Of a stretch of DNA of 7,021 bases, positions 1 through 6,378 are shown one piece after another; within the stretch, counting starts at the first letter, position 1; each line of letters opens with the position of its first letter. The position numbers were made by a program, and so were the translations under genes. Location: positions 1 to 7,021 of the forward strand of contig PCTP01000088.1 of NCBI GenBank assembly GCA_002770795.1, read 5' to 3'. A model generated the notes under the pieces. That model was not told where the DNA came from, ran no database searches, and saw only the letters and a list, made by a program, of their open reading frames with translations. The DNA is from Gammaproteobacteria bacterium CG22_combo_CG10-13_8_21_14_all_40_8. GTDB lineage: Bacteria; Pseudomonadota; Gammaproteobacteria; Enterobacterales; GCA-002770795.

Positions 1-54
1 AATGACTATCGCAACGATGAGCCAAAGAACCATTTGTTTACCCAAATCGTTCAA
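1..54 (-). CDS. ftsH: FtsH, ATP-dependent membrane zinc metalloprotease (N-terminal fragment)
   Basis: Only the first 18 codons are in the window; the gene continues past the left edge. The visible protein reads MNDLGKQMVLWLIVAIVI, a short polar start followed by the beginning of a hydrophobic membrane segment. This resembles the N terminus of gammaproteobacterial FtsH (E. coli MAKNLILWLVIAVVL). FtsH is a hexameric inner-membrane AAA+ protease that degrades membrane and regulatory proteins. I chose the TTG at 54-52 because an AGAGG Shine-Dalgarno lies 8 bases upstream. The alternative is the ATG at 33-31, which has no comparable ribosome binding site. Position directly downstream of rlmE on the same strand is the usual rlmE-ftsH arrangement and strongly supports the call. 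The AAA+ and protease domains are not visible, so identity rests on the N terminus and synteny. Confidence 0.8.
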   Translation of the reverse strand, partial: MNDLGKQMVLWLIVAIVI

Positions 55-71
55 AATTCTTTCCTCTCTAA

Positions 72-90
72 AAGTGTTGTCTCGACACTT
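72..90 (-). other. Small stem-loop in the ftsH leader
   Basis: AAGTGT and ACACTT form a perfect 6-bp inverted repeat around a 7-base loop. On the minus strand the second arm runs into TTTT and then the AGAGG ribosome binding site of ftsH. The stem ends only a few bases upstream of that site, so it could modulate ribosome access or act as a weak attenuator. It is short and AT-rich, and function is inference. Confidence 0.3.
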
Positions 91-113
91 CAAGCGTGCC
101 AGATCAATCTTAA

Positions 114-142
114 ATTACAGTCTATAACAAATCTTATTCCAA
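114..142 (-). promoter_or_regulatory. Candidate sigma70 promoter for ftsH
   Basis: On the minus strand a -35-like TTGGAA (142-137, 4 of 6 consensus bases) is followed after exactly 17 bases by a -10-like TGTAAT (119-114, 5 of 6). Transcription would start near 107, giving a leader of about 53 nt before the ftsH TTG. It lies in the 120-bp gap between rlmE and ftsH. ftsH could therefore be transcribed separately as well as by read-through from rlmE. AT-rich intergenic DNA yields such matches by chance, so this is a candidate only. Confidence 0.4.
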
Positions 143-174
143 GGACTAATAATTTGTCGTTTCTAAAAGCTTTT

Positions 175-798
175 TTATGCGCCTTGATACCCTATACCTA
201 CAATATAAACCTCATTAGAACGTGCTCTTGAGGCTAAAGGCTTTCTAATTTTCACTTGCTTAAATCTTTGCTTCACTTGCTTTAAGTACTCATCAAAGCC
301 TGAGCCCTGAAATACTTTGACAACAAAAGCGGCTTTTGGGTTTGCAACCTGATCAACAAGTTCCAATGCCAGTTCCGCTAAATACATCGAACGTGGCTGA
401 TCGACAGCCTCTACACCACTCATATTGGGGGCCATATCCGATAATACAAGGTCTGCTTTAGAATCTCCCATCAATTCCAGCAATTGTTCCATCACGGCTA
501 ATTCTCTGAAATCACCTTCAATAAATTTAACATCGCCTAAGGCTGGCATAGGCAAAATATCCAGAGCAAATATTTTACCGGTTCCCTGCATCTGATGAGC
601 AACCCATTGACTCCAACCGCCTGGTGCCGCGCCCAAATCAACAACCGTCATCCCTTTGAATAATAAGTTATCTTTTTTATTGATCTCTTCCAATTTAAAA
701 ACAGCTCGTGAACGATAACCGAGTTGCTGCGCTTTTTGCACATATTCGTCATTAAAGTGCTCTTTTAACCAACCTTTGCTACTTTTACTTAAGGCCAT
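175..798 (-). CDS. rlmE: 23S rRNA 2'-O-ribose methyltransferase RlmE (FtsJ/RrmJ)
   Basis: This 207-residue SAM-dependent methyltransferase should methylate the 2'-OH of the 23S rRNA A-loop uridine (U2552 in E. coli), a late step of 50S maturation in the cytoplasm. The sequence shows the Rossmann SAM-binding motif DLGAAPGGWSQ (residues 54-64) and the DMAPN motif. The K-D-K-E tetrad is complete at K35, D121, K161 and E196, each exactly three below E. coli K38, D124, K164 and E199. The N terminus (GWLKEHFNDEYVQKAQ) is typical and the length is within two residues of E. coli. The ATG at 798 has a GAGG motif 11 bases upstream, slightly long spacing. The gene ends in TAA, 120 bp before ftsH on the same strand, and yhbY diverges from it across 186 bp. 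I found no convincing sigma32-type promoter upstream, although the E. coli operon is heat-inducible. Confidence 0.97.
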   Translation of the reverse strand: MALSKSSKGWLKEHFNDEYVQKAQQLGYRSRAVFKLEEINKKDNLLFKGMTVVDLGAAPGGWSQWVAHQMQGTGKIFALDILPMPALGDVKFIEGDFRELAVMEQLLELMGDSKADLVLSDMAPNMSGVEAVDQPRSMYLAELALELVDQVANPKAAFVVKVFQGSGFDEYLKQVKQRFKQVKIRKPLASRARSNEVYIVGIGYQGA

Positions 799-816
799 AA
801 CATATTCATCCTCAAA

Positions 817-834
817 CTGATCATTGACGATCAG
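817..834. repeat. Inverted repeat CTGATC-N6-GATCAG in the rlmE leader
   Basis: Two perfect 6-bp arms surround a 6-base loop. The element lies 18 to 36 bases upstream of the rlmE ATG, just before its GAGG ribosome binding site. As RNA it could form a short hairpin beside the ribosome binding site; as DNA it is an 18-bp dyad containing two GATC sites, the Dam methylation sequence in bacteria that have Dam. Function is unknown. Confidence 0.4.
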
Positions 835-926
835 CGCTTAATTTTGCTTTCAATTCATAAACGGCATTGGCATTAAAGCAGATTATTTTTAATAAATCTC
901 TGAGATAATTAATTTTTAGATGTTGT

Positions 927-954
927 TTGAATAGAGATTCAAGTAAAATACTAT
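927..954 (+). promoter_or_regulatory. Weak candidate promoter for yhbY
   Basis: TTGAAT (927-932, 4 of 6 bases) and TACTAT (949-954, 4 of 6) are separated by 16 bases on the plus strand. Transcription would start near 961, leaving a leader of about 24 nt before the yhbY TTG. The match is modest and the surrounding DNA is AT-rich. It is listed because a promoter is required here: yhbY is the only plus-strand gene and its neighbour diverges. Confidence 0.27.
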
Positions 955-984
955 TCTATAACAGGAATTAATCGGTATATACCT

Positions 985-1281
985 TTGTCACAATTAAACA
1001 ATTCACAGATCAGATTCTTACGTTCGAGAGCGCATTCTCTTAACCCAGTGGTGATGGTCGCGGGAAATGGTTTGAGTGAAACCGTTATGGACGCCATTGA
1101 TGAAGCTTTGGAGTACCATGAATTAATCAAGGTTAAGTTACGAACTGAAGAAAGAGAAGAAAAACTCACTTTCATTGAACAAATTTGTAAAAAAACACGT
1201 TCGACCAAGATCCAAACCATTGGGCACATCGTTGTTCTTTATCGTCCAGCCAAAAATCCCAAGTTAATTTTTGAGCACTAA
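985..1281 (+). CDS. yhbY: YhbY, CRM-domain RNA-binding protein of ribosome assembly
   Basis: This 98-residue protein matches the YhbY family (E. coli 97 aa) along its whole length and consists of a single CRM domain. The E. coli protein associates with pre-50S particles and is thought to help large-subunit assembly. The family landmarks are present: RAHSLNPVVMVAGNGLS with the GNG loop that stands for the CRM GxxG RNA-binding motif, then EALEYHELIKVKL, and the C-terminal IGHIVVLYRP strand. The start must be a non-ATG codon: the TTG at 985 gives an N terminus of family length, and no in-frame ATG or GTG lies nearby upstream. No Shine-Dalgarno sits at normal distance; the nearest, AGGA at 963-966, is 18 bases away, with the palindrome GGTATATACC (974-983) between. 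It is divergent from rlmE and convergent with greA, the same order as in E. coli. Confidence 0.95.
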   Translation: MSQLNNSQIRFLRSRAHSLNPVVMVAGNGLSETVMDAIDEALEYHELIKVKLRTEEREEKLTFIEQICKKTRSTKIQTIGHIVVLYRPAKNPKLIFEH

Positions 1282-1292
1282 AGATAGAATTT

Positions 1293-1312
1293 AAGCTCTA
1301 TTTATAGAGCTT
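1293..1312. terminator. Hairpin between convergent yhbY and greA, possible bidirectional terminator
   Basis: AAGCTCTA and TAGAGCTT form a perfect 8-bp stem with a TTTA tetraloop, starting 12 bases after the yhbY stop and about 50 bases after the greA stop on the other strand. Position between converging genes fits a shared terminator. Against this, the stem is AT-rich and neither strand shows an immediate U-tract. The only T-rich run on the plus strand is 1340-1348, well past the stem. It may be a weak terminator or a 3'-end stabilising hairpin. Confidence 0.45.
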
Positions 1313-1361
1313 GGTTCAATCCTGAAATTCATTCTTTCGTTTTTATTTAACCCATACTAAC

Positions 1362-1838
1362 TTAAAGATATTTAACTTCTAAGACTTCATATTCTATGGC
1401 ACCAGCTGGGGCATTGATAACAGCAATATCGCCTTCGGATTTTCCAATTAAACCACGCGCAATCGGTGAATTAATGGAAATTAAATTGCGCTTAATATCC
1501 GCTTCATCGTGACCTACTATTCGGTAGGTTTTCTCAGTATCTGTTTCTAAATCGGCTAAAACTACCGTTGTACCAAATACAACTTTTCCTAATTTGGGTA
1601 ACTTGGTGACATCAATGATCTGAGCATTCCCTAGTTTATACTCTATCTCTTGGATACGTCCCTCTGCAAAAGCTTGCTGTTCTTTAGCGGCATGATATTC
1701 AGCATTTTCTTTTAAATCGCCATGCGCTCTTGCTTCTGCAATCGCTTCTACTATTCGAGGCCGAACCACAGTCTTTAGTTCAGTCAACTCTTTCTTCAGG
1801 GCTTCTGCCCCAGCAATTGTCATTGGTTCTTGTTGCAT
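1362..1838 (-). CDS. greA: Transcription elongation factor GreA
   Basis: GreA enters the RNA polymerase secondary channel and stimulates cleavage of backtracked transcripts, restarting stalled complexes. The protein is 158 residues, the same as E. coli. Residues about 1-75 form the antiparallel coiled coil, with the tip GDLKENAEYHAAKEQQ carrying the acidic pair D41 and E44 that coordinates the catalytic magnesium. Residues about 80-158 form the FKBP-like domain (TYRIVGHDEAD, ISINSPIARGLIGK). The ATG at 1838 gives the standard N terminus MQQEPMTIAGAEAL and follows the carB TAG with no intervening base. Its likely ribosome binding site, AGAAGG, lies inside the 3' end of carB at 12-base spacing, so translation is probably coupled to carB termination. 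No separate promoter is evident. The next element downstream is the hairpin shared with yhbY. Confidence 0.98.
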   Translation of the reverse strand: MQQEPMTIAGAEALKKELTELKTVVRPRIVEAIAEARAHGDLKENAEYHAAKEQQAFAEGRIQEIEYKLGNAQIIDVTKLPKLGKVVFGTTVVLADLETDTEKTYRIVGHDEADIKRNLISINSPIARGLIGKSEGDIAVINAPAGAIEYEVLEVKYL

Positions 1839-4800
1839 CTATTTTTTTAACCTTCTATGTAATTCTTGTACGGTAATCACACTGTTATCATCAGCATGCT
1901 TTAATGCGGCAGAAGTTGCCAAACCGCCTGAAAGGGTTGTCGAATAAGCCACTTTATGCTCTAAAGCTGAACGCCGAATAATAAAGGAATCCGCAATGGC
2001 TTTTTTACCTTCGGTAGTATTGACGATATAGTCAATCTCATCATTTTTGATAGTATCAACGATATGAGGACGACCCTCCGACACTTTGTTAACTCGTTCA
2101 GCAGGAACTCCTGCTTTCACTAAAGCATCGTATGTTCCACCTGTGGCAATTAGGGTAAAGCCTCTTGCAATAAGCTGTCTGGCTGTTTCTGGTAATTTGG
2201 CTTTATCTGCATCTTTCACTGAGATAATCGCTCGCCCACCTCGGGGAGGATGGCTGCCAGCTCCCAGTAAGGCTTTGTAATAGGCCTCACCAAAAGTTAA
2301 TCCGACGCCCATCACTTCTCCCGTGGATTTCATTTCTGGGCCTAAGATTGGATCGGCACCGTGAAACTTATTAAAGGGAAAAACAGGCGCTTTAACCGAA
2401 TAATAAGGTGGGATAACTTCTTTAGTATAACCCATTTGTTCCAAAGTCTCCCCAGCCATGCAACGAGCAGCAATTTTAGCAAGTGGCAAGCCTGTGGCTT
2501 TTGATACAAAAGGAACGGTTCGAGAGGCACGTGGGTTCACTTCCAGAATGTAAATTTTATCTCTTTGTATCGCAAATTGCGCATTCATAAGGCCCAGAAC
2601 ACCCAGCTCTCTGGCCATCGACTGCATCTGCAAACGCATACTATTTTGGTTCTCTTCAGACAAAGAAAAAGGTGGTAAGCTACAGGCCGAGTCACCAGAG
2701 TGAACGCCTGCTTGTTCAATATGCTCCATAACGCCGCCGATTAAAATATTACCATCCTTATCACAAATGGCATCAACATCCACTTCAACGGCATCATCAA
2801 GGAAACGATCTAACAAAACAGGTGACTCATTAGAAACACTAACAGCTTCCGTCATATAACGTCGCAATTCGTCTTCGTTATAGACAATCTCCATGGCTCT
2901 CCCGCCCAACACATAGGAAGGCCTCACCACCAATGGATAACCAATCTGTTCAGCTAACAGCACACCTTCTTCGCTATTTCTAGCAGTTCTATTCGGTGGT
3001 TGTAACAAACCAAGACGATCAACGGCCGTTTGGAATCTCTCTCTATCTTCTGCTCTATCAATTGCATCGGGGGAGGTTCCTATAATAGGCACGCCTTCGG
3101 CTTCTAATGCTCTGGCTAATTTCAACGGTGTTTGACCACCATAATGCACAATAACACCAATCGGCTTTTCTAAATGGACAATTTCCAAGACATCTTCCAA
3201 AGTGAGTGATTCAAAATATAAACGATCTGAAGTGTCAAAATCTGTGGAGACTGTTTCTGGATTACAGTTAATCATGATGGACTCGTAGCCTATATCTCGT
3301 ATGGCTTGAGCTGCATGCACACAGCAATAATCAAACTCGATACCCTGCCCAATTCGATTGGGGCCGCCTCCTAACACGATGATTTTTTTATTAGCTGTTG
3401 GATGCGCTTCACACTCATGCTCATAAGTGGAGTACATATAAGCCGTATCAGTTGCAAATTCAGCAGCACAGGTATCTACTCGTTTATAAACTGGCCTTAA
3501 ATCAAGCTGTTGCCTAAGTTTTCGCACTTCTCTCTCGCTCACACCCACGATGCTCGCCAAACGCATATCAGAAAATCCCTTACGCTTTAGCTGGAACAAC
3601 AATTCTTTATTGAGTGAAGCAAAACCATCTGCCGCAAGCTTCAATTCCAACACAACTAACTCTTCAATCTGAACCAAAAACCAGACGTCGATACGGGTTT
3701 GCTGATGGATTTTTTCTACATCCCATCCCTGTCTGAAAGCATCGGCTATCCACCAAATTCTTTCTGGCCCCGGCACCTGCAAGTTGTGGGCGATTTGCTC
3801 TTGAATATCATCGGTATTTTTAATTTTTGAAATAAATCCGCAGGCATCAACTTCTAGGCCTCTCAATGCTTTTTGGATAGATTCTTGGAAAGTGCGACCA
3901 ATAGCCATCACCTCTCCTACTGACTTCATTTGTGTGGTTAAAACCGTTGAAGTTGCGCCAAACTTTTCAAAGTTAAAGCGTGGTATTTTGGTGACAACAT
4001 AATCTAATGTTGGCTCGAAAGATGCTGGGGTGCGTCCCCCAGTAATTTCATTTTGTAGCTCATCTAAGGTGTAACCTATTGCCAGTTTAGCGGCAACTCT
4101 GGCGATTGGAAATCCTGTTGCTTTAGAGGCAAGCGCGGAAGATCGAGATACACGAGGGTTCATTTCAATGACAACCATTCGGCCATCTACTGGATTCACG
4201 CCAAACTGTACATTGGAACCACCTGTTTCAACGCCCACTTCACGCAATACAGCTAAAGAGGCATTACGCATGATTTGATATTCTTTGTCTGTCAGTGTTT
4301 GCGCAGGAGCAACCGTAATAGAATCTCCGGTATGTACGCCCATTGGGTCAAAGTTTTCAATAGAACAAACGATGATACAGTTATCTTTTTTGTCTCGAAT
4401 CACTTCCATTTCGTATTCTTTCCAACCAATCAGCGACTCATCAATCAATAACTCATTGGTTGGCGACAGTTCTAATCCGCGCACACAAATTTCTTCAAAT
4501 TCCTCCTTGTTATAGGCAATACCACCACCCGTTCCACCCATGGTAAAAGAAGGGCGAATAATACAGGGGAAGCCAACTTGATCAAGTACCTTGTAAGCTT
4601 GTTCTAAATCATGGGCTATAGCAGCATTTGGCATGGCTAAGCCAATTTTTTTCATGGCTTGGGCAAATTTTTCTCTATCTTCAGCCTTATCAATGGCTTC
4701 ACGGTCAGCACCAATCATTTCAACGCCATATTTTTCCAAAACACCATGATGCGCCAAATCCAACGCACAGTTTAACGCTGTTTGCCCACCCATTGTGGGT

Positions 4801-5060
4801 AACAAAGCATCTGGACGTTCTTTCTCGATAATGCGTTCCACCACATCCCAACGAATGGGTTCGATGTAAGTGGCATCAGCCATTTCAGGATCAGTCATGA
4901 TCGTTGCAGGGTTAGAGTTAACTAAAATCACTCGATACCCTTCTTCTTTAAGTGCTTTACAGGCTTGAGCGCCTGAATAATCAAACTCACAAGCTTGGCC
5001 GATGATTATGGGCCCAGCGCCAATGATTAAAATACTTTTTAGATCCGTACGTTTTGGCAT
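1839..5060 (-). CDS. carB: Carbamoyl phosphate synthetase large subunit
   Basis: CarB makes carbamoyl phosphate from bicarbonate, ammonia passed from CarA, and two ATP, feeding pyrimidine and arginine synthesis. Its 1073 residues equal E. coli CarB. Domain order: ATP-grasp carboxyphosphate domain (about 1-400), oligomerisation domain (400-553), second ATP-grasp carbamoyl phosphate domain (554-933), and MGS-like allosteric domain (934-1073). N-half residues R129, R169, E215, H243, Q285, E299, N301 and R303 fall at exactly the E. coli positions. The second half has GGGPNRIGQG, RPSYVLGGRAM and LEVNPRASR. Residues corresponding to the UMP site (K953, T973, T976, K992, N1014; one below E. coli) are kept. 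The E. coli ornithine ligand E892 is replaced by alanine (A891). The ATG at 5060 has AAGG 7 bases upstream. It lies 47 bp after carA and ends in TAG directly against greA. Confidence 0.99.
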   Translation of the reverse strand: MPKRTDLKSILIIGAGPIIIGQACEFDYSGAQACKALKEEGYRVILVNSNPATIMTDPEMADATYIEPIRWDVVERIIEKERPDALLPTMGGQTALNCALDLAHHGVLEKYGVEMIGADREAIDKAEDREKFAQAMKKIGLAMPNAAIAHDLEQAYKVLDQVGFPCIIRPSFTMGGTGGGIAYNKEEFEEICVRGLELSPTNELLIDESLIGWKEYEMEVIRDKKDNCIIVCSIENFDPMGVHTGDSITVAPAQTLTDKEYQIMRNASLAVLREVGVETGGSNVQFGVNPVDGRMVVIEMNPRVSRSSALASKATGFPIARVAAKLAIGYTLDELQNEITGGRTPASFEPTLDYVVTKIPRFNFEKFGATSTVLTTQMKSVGEVMAIGRTFQESIQKALRGLEVDACGFISKIKNTDDIQEQIAHNLQVPGPERIWWIADAFRQGWDVEKIHQQTRIDVWFLVQIEELVVLELKLAADGFASLNKELLFQLKRKGFSDMRLASIVGVSEREVRKLRQQLDLRPVYKRVDTCAAEFATDTAYMYSTYEHECEAHPTANKKIIVLGGGPNRIGQGIEFDYCCVHAAQAIRDIGYESIMINCNPETVSTDFDTSDRLYFESLTLEDVLEIVHLEKPIGVIVHYGGQTPLKLARALEAEGVPIIGTSPDAIDRAEDRERFQTAVDRLGLLQPPNRTARNSEEGVLLAEQIGYPLVVRPSYVLGGRAMEIVYNEDELRRYMTEAVSVSNESPVLLDRFLDDAVEVDVDAICDKDGNILIGGVMEHIEQAGVHSGDSACSLPPFSLSEENQNSMRLQMQSMARELGVLGLMNAQFAIQRDKIYILEVNPRASRTVPFVSKATGLPLAKIAARCMAGETLEQMGYTKEVIPPYYSVKAPVFPFNKFHGADPILGPEMKSTGEVMGVGLTFGEAYYKALLGAGSHPPRGGRAIISVKDADKAKLPETARQLIARGFTLIATGGTYDALVKAGVPAERVNKVSEGRPHIVDTIKNDEIDYIVNTTEGKKAIADSFIIRRSALEHKVAYSTTLSGGLATSAALKHADDNSVITVQELHRRLKK

Positions 5061-5107
5061 GAATTAACCTTGTCTATTGGTATAGAAAATAAATAAACGG
5101 ATGTTGA

Positions 5108-6235
5108 CTAGCGAGTCGCTGCCATCATTGCTACAAACTCATCAAATAATCCTGCAACATCATGAGGTCCAGGACTGGCTTCTGGATGCCCTTGAAAACT
5201 AAATGCTGGCGTATCGGTACGACGTATGCCTTGTAAAGAACCATCAAATAATGAGCGATGAGTTGCTTCAATGTTTTTGGGCAAAGAAGATTCCTGTACG
5301 GCAAAACCATGATTCTGACTAGTAATCATCACCAGGTCCGTTTTCAGATCTCGAACAGGATGGTTCGCCCCATGATGCCCAAACTTCATTTTTTCGGTGG
5401 TTGCACCACTGGCTAAAGCTAATAGCTGATGACCTAAACATATCCCAAACACAGGGATCTGATGAGCTAAAATGTTTTGAATGGCTTGAATAGCGTAATC
5501 ACAAGGTTCTGGATCACCAGGGCCATTGGATAAGAATATGCCATCTGGCTTTAAGTCTAACACTTCTTGAGCAGAAGTTTTAGCGGGCACAACCGTCAGG
5601 CGACAACCTCTCTGTACTAGCATGCGCAAAATATTACGCTTCACCCCAAAATCATAGGCGACAACATGATAGGTACAATCATTTTTTGGCTGATGGGACA
5701 ATGCAGCATCTATATCCCAAACCGATTCATTCCAGCTATAAGTTGTTGAAGTAGTGACCTCTTTCGCCAAATCCATCCCTTTGAGACCAGGGAATGCTCT
5801 TGCAAACTCTAAGGCTTTTTCGGCATCTTCACCAACAAAAATACATCCAGATTGAGCCCCCTTATCTCTTAAAATTCGAGTTAATTGGCGCGTATCAATT
5901 TCTGAGATAGCCACAATTTGACGTTCAATTAAATAATCTTGCAGACTTTGCTGACTTCTCCAACTACTCGCAACCAAGGGTAGATCCCGAATAATCAATC
6001 CAGCCGCCCAAATTTGAGAGGATTCTTCATCTTCAAGGGTTACGCCCGTATTTCCAATATGGGGGTAGGTGAGAGTGACCAGTTGCTTAGCGTAAGATGG
6101 ATCGGTAAGAATTTCTTGATATCCCGTCATGGCCGTATTAAAAACGACCTCTCCAACAGTCTGTCCTTCATATCCAATTGAACGCCCATAAAACAAGGTG
6201 CCGTCTTCAAGAGCTAGTATGGCAGTTTGTGACAA
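5108..6235 (-). CDS. carA: Carbamoyl phosphate synthetase small (glutaminase) subunit
   Basis: CarA hydrolyses glutamine and channels ammonia to CarB. Residues about 1-150 form the CPSase small-chain N domain (LEDGTLFYGR, TGYQEILTDPSY). The C-terminal class I glutamine amidotransferase domain carries SNGPGDP, FGICLGHQ and FQGHPEASPGPHD. The catalytic C266, H350 and E352 each sit three below E. coli C269, H353 and E355. I chose the TTG at 6235: the protein then begins MSQTAILALEDG, aligning without gap to E. coli MIKSALLVLEDG, and GGAGG lies 5 bases upstream. An in-frame GTG at 6277 would add 14 residues (389 aa) with no counterpart in E. coli CarA, and it lies within a leader stem. From TTG the length is 375 aa (E. 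coli 382). It ends in TAG 47 bp before carB and is the first gene of a probable carA-carB-greA operon. Confidence 0.97.
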   Translation of the reverse strand: MSQTAILALEDGTLFYGRSIGYEGQTVGEVVFNTAMTGYQEILTDPSYAKQLVTLTYPHIGNTGVTLEDEESSQIWAAGLIIRDLPLVASSWRSQQSLQDYLIERQIVAISEIDTRQLTRILRDKGAQSGCIFVGEDAEKALEFARAFPGLKGMDLAKEVTTSTTYSWNESVWDIDAALSHQPKNDCTYHVVAYDFGVKRNILRMLVQRGCRLTVVPAKTSAQEVLDLKPDGIFLSNGPGDPEPCDYAIQAIQNILAHQIPVFGICLGHQLLALASGATTEKMKFGHHGANHPVRDLKTDLVMITSQNHGFAVQESSLPKNIEATHRSLFDGSLQGIRRTDTPAFSFQGHPEASPGPHDVAGLFDEFVAMMAATR

Positions 6236-6245
6236 GGAGGCCTCC
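6236..6245 (-). promoter_or_regulatory. carA ribosome binding site inside a perfect palindrome (SD directly followed by anti-SD)
   Basis: The minus strand reads GGAGGCCTCC directly before the TTG start. GGAGG is an ideal Shine-Dalgarno at 5-base spacing and decides the start codon. The CCTCC that follows, extended into the start as CCTCCTT, is identical to the 16S rRNA anti-Shine-Dalgarno tail. The ten bases are perfectly self-complementary. With no loop between the arms they cannot fold fully on themselves, but could pair between two transcripts or with another SD-like stretch. Confidence 0.7.
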
Positions 6246-6246
6246 G

Positions 6247-6281
6247 ATGAGTAAATTTGACAATTAATGGGCTTCACTCAT
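6247..6281 (-). promoter_or_regulatory. carA leader stem-loop that encloses the alternative starts
   Basis: On the minus strand ATGAGTGAA (6281-6273) can pair with TTTACTCAT (6255-6247): nine pairs with one G-U, around a 17-base loop. The stem covers the in-frame GTG at 6277-6275 and the ATG at 6281. It ends one base before the GGAGG of carA. The ATG opens a five-codon frame, MSEAH, stopped by TAA at 6266-6264. The stem argues against initiation at the GTG and could stack beside, or compete with, the true ribosome binding site. The pairing is seen; the regulatory role is inferred. Confidence 0.4.
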
Positions 6282-6364
6282 GTTAATGCCCCAAGATGAT
6301 TTACTACAAAATAAACGTAAAACTCAGAGATTAGTCTAAAAATGACCGAACAGTAGTGATGATT

Positions 6365-6373
6365 CAAAAATTT
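6365..6373 (-). promoter_or_regulatory. Predicted carAB start site with an A-A-U5-G initially transcribed region
   Basis: Minus-strand bases 6373-6365 read AAATTTTTG. The expected +1, seven positions past the last -10 base, is A6372, so the RNA would begin AAUUUUUG. E. coli pyrBI begins AAUUUG and carAB P1 begins GUUUGC; both are controlled by UTP-dependent repetitive U addition at such U-runs. Similar control is inferred here from sequence and distance only; the start site is not measured. Confidence 0.4.
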
Positions 6374-6378
6374 GGTAG

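Noticed and set aside
165..174. AAAAGCTTTT palindrome after rlmE as a terminator
   Set aside because: It has no loop, little G-C pairing and no distinct stem followed by a U-tract; ftsH is expected to be at least partly co-transcribed.
34..231. 65-codon plus-strand frame over the rlmE-ftsH gap
   Set aside because: It overlaps the 3' end of rlmE antisense, lacks an SD, and the protein resembles nothing.
799..960. Heat-shock (sigma32) promoter for rlmE
   Set aside because: CTTGAA occurs on the minus strand, but no CCCCAT-like -10 element is at the required distance.
951..1229. Minus-strand open frame opposite yhbY
   Set aside because: It is the antisense shadow of the well-supported yhbY gene and its translation resembles no family.
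2086..4831. Several short open frames on both strands inside carB
   Set aside because: They overlap a complete conserved gene, have no family resemblance, and are expected by chance.
6236..6277. GTG at 6277 as the carA start (389 aa protein)
   Set aside because: The extra 14 residues have no counterpart in E. coli CarA, the GTG lies within a leader stem, and the TTG at 6235 has an ideal SD and an ungapped match to the E. coli N terminus.
6362..6370. ArgR-type box in the carAB leader
   Set aside because: A single TGAAT half-site is present without a correctly spaced ATTCA partner, so an ARG box cannot be supported.
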